From Sandaracinus sp. (GTDB taxonomy: Bacteria; Myxococcota_A; Polyangia; Polyangiales; Houyiibacteriaceae), in the NCBI GenBank assembly GCA_002699025.1, contig PABA01000103.1, positions 1 through 39,020 of the forward strand: a DNA stretch of 39,020 nt. Reading direction: 5' to 3'. Under the pieces are notes generated by a model. That model was not told the DNA's origin, did not search any database, and was given only the letters and a program-made list of their open reading frames with translations. The position numbers and the translations under genes are program-made. Below are positions 1-8,064 of the stretch, one piece after another (position 1 is the stretch's first letter; each line of letters opens with the position of its first letter).

Positions 1-102
1 CGGCTTCGGCTTCCGCTTCGGCTTCCGCTTCGGCTTCCGCTTCCGCTTCGGCTTCGGCTTCGGCTTCGGCTTCGGCTTCCGCTTCGGCTTCCGCTTCGCA
101 GC
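1..102. repeat. Hexanucleotide repeat tract (CGGCTT/CCGCTT)
   Basis: About seventeen tandem copies of a six-base unit alternating between CGGCTT and CCGCTT run from the window edge to just past the stop codon of the minus-strand protease gene. The true left end is outside the window. The minus-strand reading is GAAGCC/GAAGCG, similar in kind to the EA-coding tract in the TonB receptor at about 32940-33200. It may be an intergenic satellite or the end of a low-complexity coding stretch of a gene further left; this cannot be decided here. Confidence 0.85.
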
Positions 103-1944
103 TCAGCGCCGCCGGCGACGCAGCCAGGCGAGCGCGAGCATCCAGGCTCCGAGGGCCCCCGCGCTCCCGGCGCCGGGGCTTGCGGCGCATCCGCCACCGC
201 CGCCCTCGCCGCCGCCCTCCCCGCCGCCCTCGGCCTCGGGGAAGCAGCCGCTCACCGAGCCCGCCGGCCGGCACTCGAAGCCGTCCGGGCATGCCGAGTC
301 GTCGCAGAGCCGCGTGCACACCGCCGCGCAGATGCCCGTCCGGCACTCCTCGTTCGTCGCGCAGGGCTCCCCGAGCGCGAGCCCATCCGCGATGCAGCGC
401 TCCCCCGCGTCGGTCGCGGTGCAGCTGAAGCCCGCCTGACAGCCCTCGCCGCAGCCGCCCGCGCAGACCCGGTCCCCGTCGACGTCGACGCAATCCGCCT
501 CGCCGTCGCAGTCGTCCGGGTGCACGCAGCCGTCGCCCTCGGCGCGCAGGTCGCCGGCCACACAGCTCCCCTCGCGGCAGTGGTAGCCGTCCGGGCACTC
601 CGCCTCCGGGCTACAGCTCCGCGTGCAGAAGGGACCGGTCGCCCCCTCGGCCGGCGCGCAGCTCCCGCTCTCGCAGTCGCCCGCATCCTCGCAGGGCGCG
701 CCGAAGGGCCGCGGCCCGGTCGAGAGATCGTAGGGCACGCAGTCGCCGCAGCCGGCCTCGGCGCCCGCTTCGCAGAGCGTGCCCTCGGCGCAGTCGCCGG
801 CCTCGGGATCGCACTGGCGGCTGCAGCGCATCGCGCCCGCCACCATGGCGCAGCGGTTCGACGCGCACTCGGCGTCGCTCGCGCAGGTCTCGCCCTCGGG
901 CTTCGGGCCCGGGTCGCCCTCGAGGCAGCGGCCCACGCCGCAGCCCTGGGCCTCGCAGTAGAAGCCGAAGGGGCAGCGCGGGATCGCCGAGCGCGGGTCG
1001 CAGTCGCGCACGCAGAGGCGCGCGCCGGCCACGTCGTCGCAGCGCCCGTTCGAGCACTCCGCGTCGCTCCCGCAGGCCTCGCCGAGGCCCGTGCAGCCCT
1101 CGTCGACGAGGTCGTCGCAGTCGTTGTCCACGCCGTCGCAGCCCTCCGGCTCCGGCTCGCAGGGCGGCGCCCAGTCGAGCGCGCCCTCGATCAGCGAGCG
1201 GTGCGCGTGGACCGCCGTGAAGAAGTGCCGGCTCCGCGAGCCACAGCCGCCGAGGCCGAAGCTCGTCACGCCGACGACCCGGTTGCCGACGAGGAGCGGC
1301 CCGCCGCTGTCGCCCTGGCAGGTCCAGCTGGCGCCGCCCGCCTCGATGAGCCGCGAGCCGACCTGGAGGATGGTCGTGTCGCCGATGTACTTCACGCCGC
1401 TGTCGTCCGTGGACGGGTTGTTGCGGCCGAAGCCGATGATCGTCGCGGCCTCGCCCCGGCTCGGCGGGGAGGTCGAGTGGCGACGCGGCGTGATGCCCGT
1501 GAGCGTGTCCGCGAGGAGGATGACGGCGATGTCGTCGCCGCTCTCGAGGTCCGCGTCCGTGTAGGCGCCGGGCGTCGAGCGCACCTCCCAGACCGCCGAC
1601 ATCTGCTCGTTCGGGCCGGCCGTGAAGAGGTCGTCGTCCACCATGACGAGCAGGCGCGAGGGGCGCACGGCCTCCCACTCGCGGGCGCCCGTGTCCTGGT
1701 AGACGCAGTGCTTCGCCGTGAGCACGACGTAGGGCGCGATGAGCGTGCCGGAGCAGAGACCGCCGTCGAGGTTGATGACGGCGACGGCCCAGGGCTGCCC
1801 GGAGGTGGTGCGGCCGTTGATGATGGGCGCCGTCGCGGAGCCGAAGCCCTCGTCGCTCCGGTCCGCCGCGCAGCCGAGGGCCAGCGCGCTCGCCAGCGCA
1901 CAGATCACCGCCGAGGCCTTCACCCCGCTCCGAGCTTCCCGCAT
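103..1944 (-). CDS. Secreted trypsin-like serine protease with Cys-rich repeats and MYXO-CTERM-like tail
   Basis: This 613-residue protein is an exported S1-family (chymotrypsin/trypsin) serine protease. The N-terminus is a signal peptide with a possible lipobox (ALGC, about residues 22-25). The mature protease begins near IINGRT, and the catalytic triad is visible as His79 (TAKHC), Asp138 (DDIAVILL) and Ser213 (GDSGGP). A DGxDNDCD..DE motif (about residues 268-283), typical of the putative metal-binding motif of myxobacterial surface proteins, follows. About six Cys-rich repeats of the form C-x-x-D-x-E-C then extend to about residue 570. The C-terminus is a Gly-rich stretch, a Cys, one hydrophobic helix and a terminal Arg cluster, as in MYXO-CTERM tails processed by a myxosortase and sorted to the surface. 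It stands alone; the hexamer repeat lies directly after its stop. The substrate is unknown. Family assignment is secure. Confidence 0.93.
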   Translation of the reverse strand: MREARSGVKASAVICALASALALGCAADRSDEGFGSATAPIINGRTTSGQPWAVAVINLDGGLCSGTLIAPYVVLTAKHCVYQDTGAREWEAVRPSRLLVMVDDDLFTAGPNEQMSAVWEVRSTPGAYTDADLESGDDIAVILLADTLTGITPRRHSTSPPSRGEAATIIGFGRNNPSTDDSGVKYIGDTTILQVGSRLIEAGGASWTCQGDSGGPLLVGNRVVGVTSFGLGGCGSRSRHFFTAVHAHRSLIEGALDWAPPCEPEPEGCDGVDNDCDDLVDEGCTGLGEACGSDAECSNGRCDDVAGARLCVRDCDPRSAIPRCPFGFYCEAQGCGVGRCLEGDPGPKPEGETCASDAECASNRCAMVAGAMRCSRQCDPEAGDCAEGTLCEAGAEAGCGDCVPYDLSTGPRPFGAPCEDAGDCESGSCAPAEGATGPFCTRSCSPEAECPDGYHCREGSCVAGDLRAEGDGCVHPDDCDGEADCVDVDGDRVCAGGCGEGCQAGFSCTATDAGERCIADGLALGEPCATNEECRTGICAAVCTRLCDDSACPDGFECRPAGSVSGCFPEAEGGGEGGGEGGGGGCAASPGAGSAGALGAWMLALAWLRRRRR

Positions 1945-2086
1945 CCGTTCCTCCAGCGCGGCTCCACCGTGGGCATCCGTCCCCGAGCCGCAGCGGCCGG
2001 AGGTTAGCAGTGGATCCGCCGATCGTCAGGGATGCCCGGACCCTTTCGCTGCCGCCGAAAACCTGCACTCCGCAGCGAAGAAGGGC

Positions 2087-2806
2087 TCAGTCTTCGCCCG
2101 CGTTTCGATCCCCGCGCCGCTTCGCCGCCTCCTTCTCGCGCCGCTTCGCCGCCCGCCGCTCCCGGGCCCGGAGGCGCTCCTTCTCCCGTCGCCGGTTCCG
2201 CTTCAGCGCGTCTTGCACCTCGAGGTGCAGCTGCGGGTCGTCCCCCAGCGCCATCAGCGCCTTCTGCGCCCGCGGCATCGCCCGCGCGTGCTTCTCGAGG
2301 TAGCCGACCAACATCCCCCTGCTCTCACCGAGGCGCGGGTCGCGGAGCAGCCCGAGCACGGTGTCGAGATCGTCCGGCCTGGCGCTATTGGCGAGGATCA
2401 GCGCGACCGCCTGGCGAACCTCCCCGGGAGGCTCTGCGCGATAGAGTCGAATGAGGCGGGGCCATGCGTCTCGCACCATCGGGTCGGGAACTGCGAGCGC
2501 GCGCGCGATTCCCTCACGCACACGAGAGGGGTACGGGCGCTCGAGGTGTCTCAGCAGAATCGGAAGCGCATCGCGATACGGCTCCCGTCGCGGCACGAGG
2601 TCCCAGGGAGACTGGACGCACACCCCGGCTTCTCCGAGCTCTTGGATCAGAGGCTCGGCCGCCTCGCGCCACTGCCGCACCCTTTCTGCGCGCTGCGCCG
2701 CCTCCTCGGCTCGCCGTGCTTGGTACTCCGGATCCCTCTGGAGCTCGGCCATGATCTCGGCGGCCGTTCGGCCCCCGCGCGTGGTTCGTCTCTTCTTCGC
2801 AGCCAT
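2087..2806 (-). CDS. Helical-repeat (HEAT-like) protein, candidate immunity protein for the adjacent Rhs toxin
   Basis: This 239-residue soluble protein has no signal peptide or membrane segment. A basic N-terminus leads into a helix (about 14-55, starting TAAEIMAELQRDPEY) rich in Glu/Arg/Ala. A conserved-looking GVCVQSPWDLV segment and a row of helical pairs (about 75-195) follow, with HEAT-like spacing: PYRDALPILLRHLERPYP, then REGIARALAVPDP. The last 40 residues are highly charged (Lys/Arg/Glu). Its start is 14 bases after the stop of the Rhs toxin on the same strand, the standard place for a cognate immunity gene, and HEAT-type immunity proteins are known in polymorphic toxin systems. A hand count of one 60-base line gives 63% GC, between the 48% toxin tip and the flanks of about 70%. 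The fold is inferred from helix pattern. The immunity role is inferred from position and my memory of similar proteins beside toxins. It should act in the cytoplasm by binding the nuclease tip. Confidence 0.8.
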   Translation of the reverse strand: MAAKKRRTTRGGRTAAEIMAELQRDPEYQARRAEEAAQRAERVRQWREAAEPLIQELGEAGVCVQSPWDLVPRREPYRDALPILLRHLERPYPSRVREGIARALAVPDPMVRDAWPRLIRLYRAEPPGEVRQAVALILANSARPDDLDTVLGLLRDPRLGESRGMLVGYLEKHARAMPRAQKALMALGDDPQLHLEVQDALKRNRRREKERLRARERRAAKRREKEAAKRRGDRNAGED

Positions 2807-2820
2807 GTAATCGATACGGA

Positions 2821-5800
2821 CTAGGGTATGTACTCTAGAATGATTACGCCAGCTTGGACAAGCTCTTCGAGGGGCCCACTCAGCCGCGTGTTCTGACGAA
2901 CAAACAACCGGAATTTCCGTCCAGTTTGTTGAGCAAAATCCAAAAAGTCTCTGAGCTGACGTGTGTTGCTCAGGCGCTTTACGTTCTTGACCTCGTTTAG
3001 CCAGCTGGGATCCATTCCATCGGGAATACGATACCGATCATTGACGAAAATCTTCTCCTTGGGGCCAATATCGACAACGGCCCGGACGGCGTCCTCGCCG
3101 GCTTGGCCCGTCGCTACCGGGCCGGCGCCGCCGCAGCCCTTGACGTTGTGTACTCGCAGACCGGTCGCGCCGACCTGGTACTCGTGAGCGTACTCGATCT
3201 CGAGGTTGTAGACGGGGGCGAGCTCCCGGGCGGTCGTCCGCTCGACGAGCTCGGCGGTGGCTCCACGGGCCTGGACCGCCTCCCCGAGGCGTAGCTCGGC
3301 CGCATCCACCCACCCCTCTCGGTCGGCCGACCAGAAGGGGTGGGTCCCCGTGGCCACCACGCGCTCGCCGCTGTCGAAGACCAGCTCGTGCACCCGCGCC
3401 CGATGCTGGTGCACCGTCCCGAGGACGACACGGCCAGGACCGTCGAGGATCGTCGGCGCGGCTCCGCTGCGGACGACGCGCACCTCCCCGTCGAAGCCCA
3501 GCTCGGCGAGGCGCATCGAGAACCGGCCGTCGCCGTCGGGATCCTGCTGGTCGAGCCACGACGGCTCTCGGAGCAGCGTGATCTCCGTTCGGCCATCGAG
3601 CGAGACCAGCTCGTGCAGCTGCCAGGACGGCCCGACCTTGCTCTCGAGCCAGGGCGCGCCGGCCGACTCGTCGGCGATGGCGACCCGATCGCCCACTCGC
3701 ACCTCTTCAATGGCCACCGACTCGACGGATGCGGCGCCGGCCGACTCGGCGAGAGAGGCCTCGGCAGGCGCGGGGAGCACGGCCACCAAGGCCACGAGCG
3801 TCCCGGCTGCGAAGCACATGGACCCGGCACCGCGCACGTTCCTGGCTCCCAGTCGCTCGGCGCCGCGGCCCACCGCGTTCGTGGCGAGCTTGACTCCACC
3901 GCGGGCGAGGCTCACGAGGATCTCAGCCGCCCCGGCGACGAAGCCCGTGACCTGCCCCGCCGTGTAGGCGCCCGAGTCTTCGTCGACCCCATGATTCGTG
4001 TCGCTGAGCACCCGGAACTCGCGGGTCAGGCCCATGCTCACGAAGTCTCCGAGGCCGGCGAAGAAGTCGTCGACGCCGAGCTCGTCGAGGCTGTTGACGA
4101 GCTGGAGGTCCCACTCCGGAGGCTCGTAGTTCGTCGTCGCCGTGGTCCCGGTCGCCGAGCTGGTGCTCTCGGGCTGCTCCGCACCCGGGATGATCTGGCC
4201 CGCACGCCGCGACGTACCCTGGGCGAACTGGTTCGTCAGTCGACATCCCGAGCTGCACAGCTGATCGAGCTCCGGCGGCGTCCAGCCCAGGGCTCGGGCG
4301 ATGTTGGCGGTGCCCGTGATGTTCACGACACCGGAGAAGGGAGTCCGGGGTCGATAGACGGTCGCGGTGGCGCCGTAGGACGGCCCCTCTTCCTCGGCGC
4401 CGGTCGGGTCGACCACGTTGAAGGGGTCGTTGTGGGCGTAGGCGAAGGGGTGCCGGTCGAGCGGGGCGGAGATGTCGCTGATCGGGTCCGGGCTCGTCAT
4501 CAGGCCCAGCTCACGGTCGTAGAGGCGGGCGCCCATGTGGATGAAGCGCGAGCCGGTCATGGCGTGGCCGGCGAAGCCGAGGAGCGGGAGGCTCGGCTCT
4601 GGCGTGGGCGTCGACCAGTTGGGCTGGCGGGTCCGGCCCCGCTCGTCGTAGTGCACGTCGGACACGGCGCGTCCGGCGCCATCGACGGTCAGGTCCGACG
4701 AGCCGGGCCAGCCCGTGTTCTGCGCCCAGGTCTCCGGTGAGCCTGCGCCCATGGCGACCACAGCCCCGGTCAGGGCGCCGGCCGTGCCGGGCCGGAAGAA
4801 CGCGACCGACTCGCTCCGACGCGTCATGAAGTCGACGCCGTTCGCCGAGAGCCGCTCCTCCCGCGCGTCGGGCCGGCGGGTGCGGACGAGCGCGCCGTCG
4901 GCGTCGTACTCGAAGGAGGCCTCGTCGTGCGTGGCGAGGCCGGTCGTCGCGCGGGGCTGGCCGAGGAGCGAGTACTGCACCGTGCTCGTCGGGGTCTCGA
5001 CCAGATTGCCGCGCTCGTCGTAGCGAAGCGGCCCGCTCTCGACACCGTCCACGCGCGCGTAGCGGTGGGGATGGGCCGGATCTCGCGTGTAGGTGTGGTC
5101 GGGCCCCGAGACGAGGTTGCCGAGGTTGTCGTAGTGGTAGCTGCGGGTATCGTAGGGCCTCCCGTTCAGCTCCACTCGAACCTCCGTCAGCTGTCCGCGA
5201 GCATCGTAGGCCAAAGCCTCGTGCCGCCGTGAACGTCCTCCGGTGCCGTCCTCCGTGGCACGCCAGGCCAGGCGACCGTCCGGGTCGAAGCCATAGGAAT
5301 CCCGGCCGGCGTAGACCTCCGGCGTCCAGCTCGTGACCTCCTCGGGCAAGCCGGTCGCGACGTCATACTCGGTCTGGCGCGTGAGCGCTCCCATGCGCTC
5401 GAGCGTCACCGAGCCATCCGGGTCCGTGTCGAGGCGCTCCCAGACGTTCTCGTAGAGGGGCCCCGGCTTCAGGACGCCTCCGCTGCTCTCGCCGCTTCGC
5501 CGCCGTACGCGCTCGAGGAACCCTTCCGTGTCGTAGTCGTAGTAGAAGGTCTCCGCCTCGACGCCATCGGTGGCGAGGCGAGCTCGCTCGACGCGACCGT
5601 CGACGCCCCGCGCCCGCACCTCGACAGAGAGAGAGCGCCCGTCGACTCGGGTCGTGCGCGAGCGGGGCACGCCCTGCGGCCCGTAGCCGTAGATGACCCG
5701 CACGTAGTCGTCGGAGAGGCTGTAGTCGAGCTCGCCCAGGGCCTCGGGCGGGTCGTAGTACCAGCGGTCGCGCTCCATGGGCGCTACACCGTCGAGGGAA

Positions 5801-8064
5801 CGCGCCGTGATCTCGGTCACGCGACCGAGGAGGTCATAGGTCGCGGCCTGCTCGATCCGACTCTCCTCGTGGAGCACGCGCACCACCTGCCCGAAGGCGT
5901 CGTACACCCGCCGCTCGGCACCGGTGTCCGGGTGGACGAAGCGCGTCGGCCGTCCGAAGGCGTCGCGCTCCGTTTCGTACGCGAAGCCGAAGTCGTCGAC
6001 GACGCGTGCGAGCGCACCATGCTCATCGTACTCGTACTGGGTCCGGGCGCTCTCGTTGTCGGCCGTCTCCGGGCTCTGGGACTCGACCACGCGGCCGGCG
6101 ATATCGCGCACCCAAGTCGTGACGCCGCCGCGTGGGTTGGTAGCCTTCACGACCGGCCCCGCGAACTCGAAGGTCGTCACGCCTCCGAGCTCGTTCTCCT
6201 CTCGATGCACGCGGCCCAGGCCCCGCGTCCAGCGCTCGCTGGCGGAGATGGCCTCGTCCGGGTGGTGGACCCACTTCCGGGAGCTCCGGCCCGGTAGCGC
6301 CAGGCCAGCCTCCACCAGCTGGCCGGTGAATGGGTCGTACTGATAGGCGGTCGAGACGCCTCCGCCGGGGACGGGCTTCGACTCCTCGAGCACCCGCCCG
6401 AGCCCATCGAGCCGGGTCCGCGCGCGCACCGATGCGTAATGGCCGCTCTCGATGGTCGACTCCCAGCCCCCACCCGGCAGCTCGCGACGCAGCAGGCGAC
6501 GCTCGAAGTCGACGTCAGACCGACTCAGGGTGCTCAGGCGGGCGAAGCCGTCGTAGCCGTACTCGGTCTCCGCGCCGTTGGGGTCGCGAACGCGCCAAGG
6601 GCGTCCGTTCCATGGGTGCACACGGCGCTGCGTCTCGTGCCCGAGCGCGTTGAAGACGCGGGTCGGCGCGAGGGCGTCGTAGCCTTCGTAGGCGTACTTC
6701 AGGACGCGGTCCTCCTCGCCCTCCGCGGTCGTCCGAAGCATGGTCGCGTGTCCGAACGGGTCCATCTCGTCGACGTGGACCACCCGGCTCCGGTCGGAAC
6801 GAGGAAAGGACGAGTCTTCCGTCACGACACCGTCCACGCGGGACCAGAGCGGCCGTGCCGCGGCGCCTTCCAGCTCCCACTCGGTGACCCGCCTCGTGCC
6901 GGAGCACCGCATCAGCTTGCAGCGGGTCCGCTCGACCTGCCGCGGCCGAACGGACCAATGGTCGCGCGAGTCGAAGAGCACGTAGTCGGTCTCGTCCCGC
7001 ACGACATACTCGTCGCCGTTGGTCCGCTCGATCACCTCGGCCACGCCCTCGGCGGTCATCCGCTCGATGGACACACCGGACCGTCGGACGACGACGCTCC
7101 CCTCGGTGGTCGTGCTCGTCGAGGTGCGGGTGTAAACGAAGTGGGTCTGGTCACTCTCGAAGAGGGCGGGCTCGTCCTGACGCACGACCTCGGCGATCAA
7201 GCTGTCCGGCGCGAGCTGCTGGTTCGCGTCGTCCCAGCGGGCGTAGGTGCGCTGGGTGGTCTCGACGGGAACACCCGCGAAGGGGTACGGCGCTCGCCCG
7301 CTCGGGTCGGGGCGCGTCGGGTCGTAGGTAACGGTGACGTGCTGGCCGGCCGCCGGCGCGATGACTTCGCGACGCTGGAAGCCCAGCGGTCTCCCCCGCT
7401 CGAGATCCGCGAGCGCTCCCGCGTAGCGGTAGAAGCGCTCCTCCCAAGGTGCATCGGTCGACCCGTCGAACGTGACGCGGCTCTTCGACACCACCAGGCC
7501 GCCCTCTCGGGCACAGTGCAGGGGCCAAGCGCACCCCTCGGCGGGCGTGTGCACCACCGGATCGCTGAGGGGCGCGTAGTCGTAGTGCTCGCTGCGGTGC
7601 GGCGCCCCCACGTGGGACTCCTGCCGGACCTCGACCAGGGCGCGATGGTAGTGGCCGCCGGGGCGGTACTGGTAGTCGTAGACGTCGTTCTCGTGGAAGA
7701 CCTCTGGCCAGCCGTTCCCGTCTACGTCCACCGTGAACACGGGCGACGGGCGGGCGGGAAACGCCGGGTGGTCGTTCGACAGGGACATGGACGGATCGGC
7801 GGCAAACCCGGCGAAGACGAAGTCGGCGCCCGTCGAGCGGAACCAGGCCCACTGGTAACCCTCCGGATCGCCCGGTACTGGATCGACGGCGTCGGCCCCG
7901 AACGGAACGGCCACGGCCAGGTCACTTCGGCCGTCCCCGTTGAGGTCGCGCAATGACGCCCAGCGCATCATCTGCTCGTCGAGTGCGTGACCCCCCACCC
8001 GCAGCGGGAGCGTGTCGATCGCCTCTCGCGACGTGGACGGTGAGCTCCAAGAAGTCGCGCTCAC
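2821..8064 (-). CDS. Rhs/TcB-type polymorphic toxin, C-terminal part: Rhs repeats, HINT, REase-fold toxin tip
   Basis: The frame encodes 1747 residues from a GTG with no visible ribosome site, so it is most likely the continuation of the gene at 7922-10069 after a frameshift. In order: FG-GAP-like repeats (LNGDGRSDL, VDVDGNGWPE) in the first 110 residues; a TcB-middle-like segment containing RPLGFQRREV; many Rhs/YD repeats (about 450-1100); and an Rhs-associated core ending in DPTG at Asp1219. A pretoxin HINT domain runs from Cys1417 (CFAAGT), through a HPFW..GW motif, to VHN with Asn1640. It is about 224 residues long, which is large for the family. The last 107 residues are the toxin: Glu1657, Asp1682 (RIPDG) and Glu1691-x-Lys1693 (EVK) fit a PD-(D/E)xK nuclease, closest in memory to Tox-REase-7. 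The tip DNA is about 48% GC. Autocleavage at Asn1640 would free the nuclease. A putative immunity gene follows at once. Confidence 0.88.
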   Translation of the reverse strand: MSATSWSSPSTSREAIDTLPLRVGGHALDEQMMRWASLRDLNGDGRSDLAVAVPFGADAVDPVPGDPEGYQWAWFRSTGADFVFAGFAADPSMSLSNDHPAFPARPSPVFTVDVDGNGWPEVFHENDVYDYQYRPGGHYHRALVEVRQESHVGAPHRSEHYDYAPLSDPVVHTPAEGCAWPLHCAREGGLVVSKSRVTFDGSTDAPWEERFYRYAGALADLERGRPLGFQRREVIAPAAGQHVTVTYDPTRPDPSGRAPYPFAGVPVETTQRTYARWDDANQQLAPDSLIAEVVRQDEPALFESDQTHFVYTRTSTSTTTEGSVVVRRSGVSIERMTAEGVAEVIERTNGDEYVVRDETDYVLFDSRDHWSVRPRQVERTRCKLMRCSGTRRVTEWELEGAAARPLWSRVDGVVTEDSSFPRSDRSRVVHVDEMDPFGHATMLRTTAEGEEDRVLKYAYEGYDALAPTRVFNALGHETQRRVHPWNGRPWRVRDPNGAETEYGYDGFARLSTLSRSDVDFERRLLRRELPGGGWESTIESGHYASVRARTRLDGLGRVLEESKPVPGGGVSTAYQYDPFTGQLVEAGLALPGRSSRKWVHHPDEAISASERWTRGLGRVHREENELGGVTTFEFAGPVVKATNPRGGVTTWVRDIAGRVVESQSPETADNESARTQYEYDEHGALARVVDDFGFAYETERDAFGRPTRFVHPDTGAERRVYDAFGQVVRVLHEESRIEQAATYDLLGRVTEITARSLDGVAPMERDRWYYDPPEALGELDYSLSDDYVRVIYGYGPQGVPRSRTTRVDGRSLSVEVRARGVDGRVERARLATDGVEAETFYYDYDTEGFLERVRRRSGESSGGVLKPGPLYENVWERLDTDPDGSVTLERMGALTRQTEYDVATGLPEEVTSWTPEVYAGRDSYGFDPDGRLAWRATEDGTGGRSRRHEALAYDARGQLTEVRVELNGRPYDTRSYHYDNLGNLVSGPDHTYTRDPAHPHRYARVDGVESGPLRYDERGNLVETPTSTVQYSLLGQPRATTGLATHDEASFEYDADGALVRTRRPDAREERLSANGVDFMTRRSESVAFFRPGTAGALTGAVVAMGAGSPETWAQNTGWPGSSDLTVDGAGRAVSDVHYDERGRTRQPNWSTPTPEPSLPLLGFAGHAMTGSRFIHMGARLYDRELGLMTSPDPISDISAPLDRHPFAYAHNDPFNVVDPTGAEEEGPSYGATATVYRPRTPFSGVVNITGTANIARALGWTPPELDQLCSSGCRLTNQFAQGTSRRAGQIIPGAEQPESTSSATGTTATTNYEPPEWDLQLVNSLDELGVDDFFAGLGDFVSMGLTREFRVLSDTNHGVDEDSGAYTAGQVTGFVAGAAEILVSLARGGVKLATNAVGRGAERLGARNVRGAGSMCFAAGTLVALVAVLPAPAEASLAESAGAASVESVAIEEVRVGDRVAIADESAGAPWLESKVGPSWQLHELVSLDGRTEITLLREPSWLDQQDPDGDGRFSMRLAELGFDGEVRVVRSGAAPTILDGPGRVVLGTVHQHRARVHELVFDSGERVVATGTHPFWSADREGWVDAAELRLGEAVQARGATAELVERTTARELAPVYNLEIEYAHEYQVGATGLRVHNVKGCGGAGPVATGQAGEDAVRAVVDIGPKEKIFVNDRYRIPDGMDPSWLNEVKNVKRLSNTRQLRDFLDFAQQTGRKFRLFVRQNTRLSGPLEELVQAGVIILEYIP
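7922..8064 (-). other. Frameshift zone joining the two halves of the Rhs toxin gene
   Basis: The two coding frames overlap by 143 bases and break inside one FG-GAP/propeller region. The upstream frame degenerates into a Gly/Arg-rich tail after LELTVHVA, while the downstream frame gives a good propeller motif soon after. A run of six C (7991-7996, G on the coding strand) sits in the overlap. Reading five instead of six would join the frames as APAAGGGHALDEQ. The GTG at 8064 has no Shine-Dalgarno-like sequence before it. This may be a sequencing or assembly error, an inactivating mutation, or a homopolymer switch. Confidence 0.7.

Noticed and set aside
1..102. A CRISPR array at the left edge
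   Set aside because: The unit is only six bases with no spacers, so it is a simple repeat.
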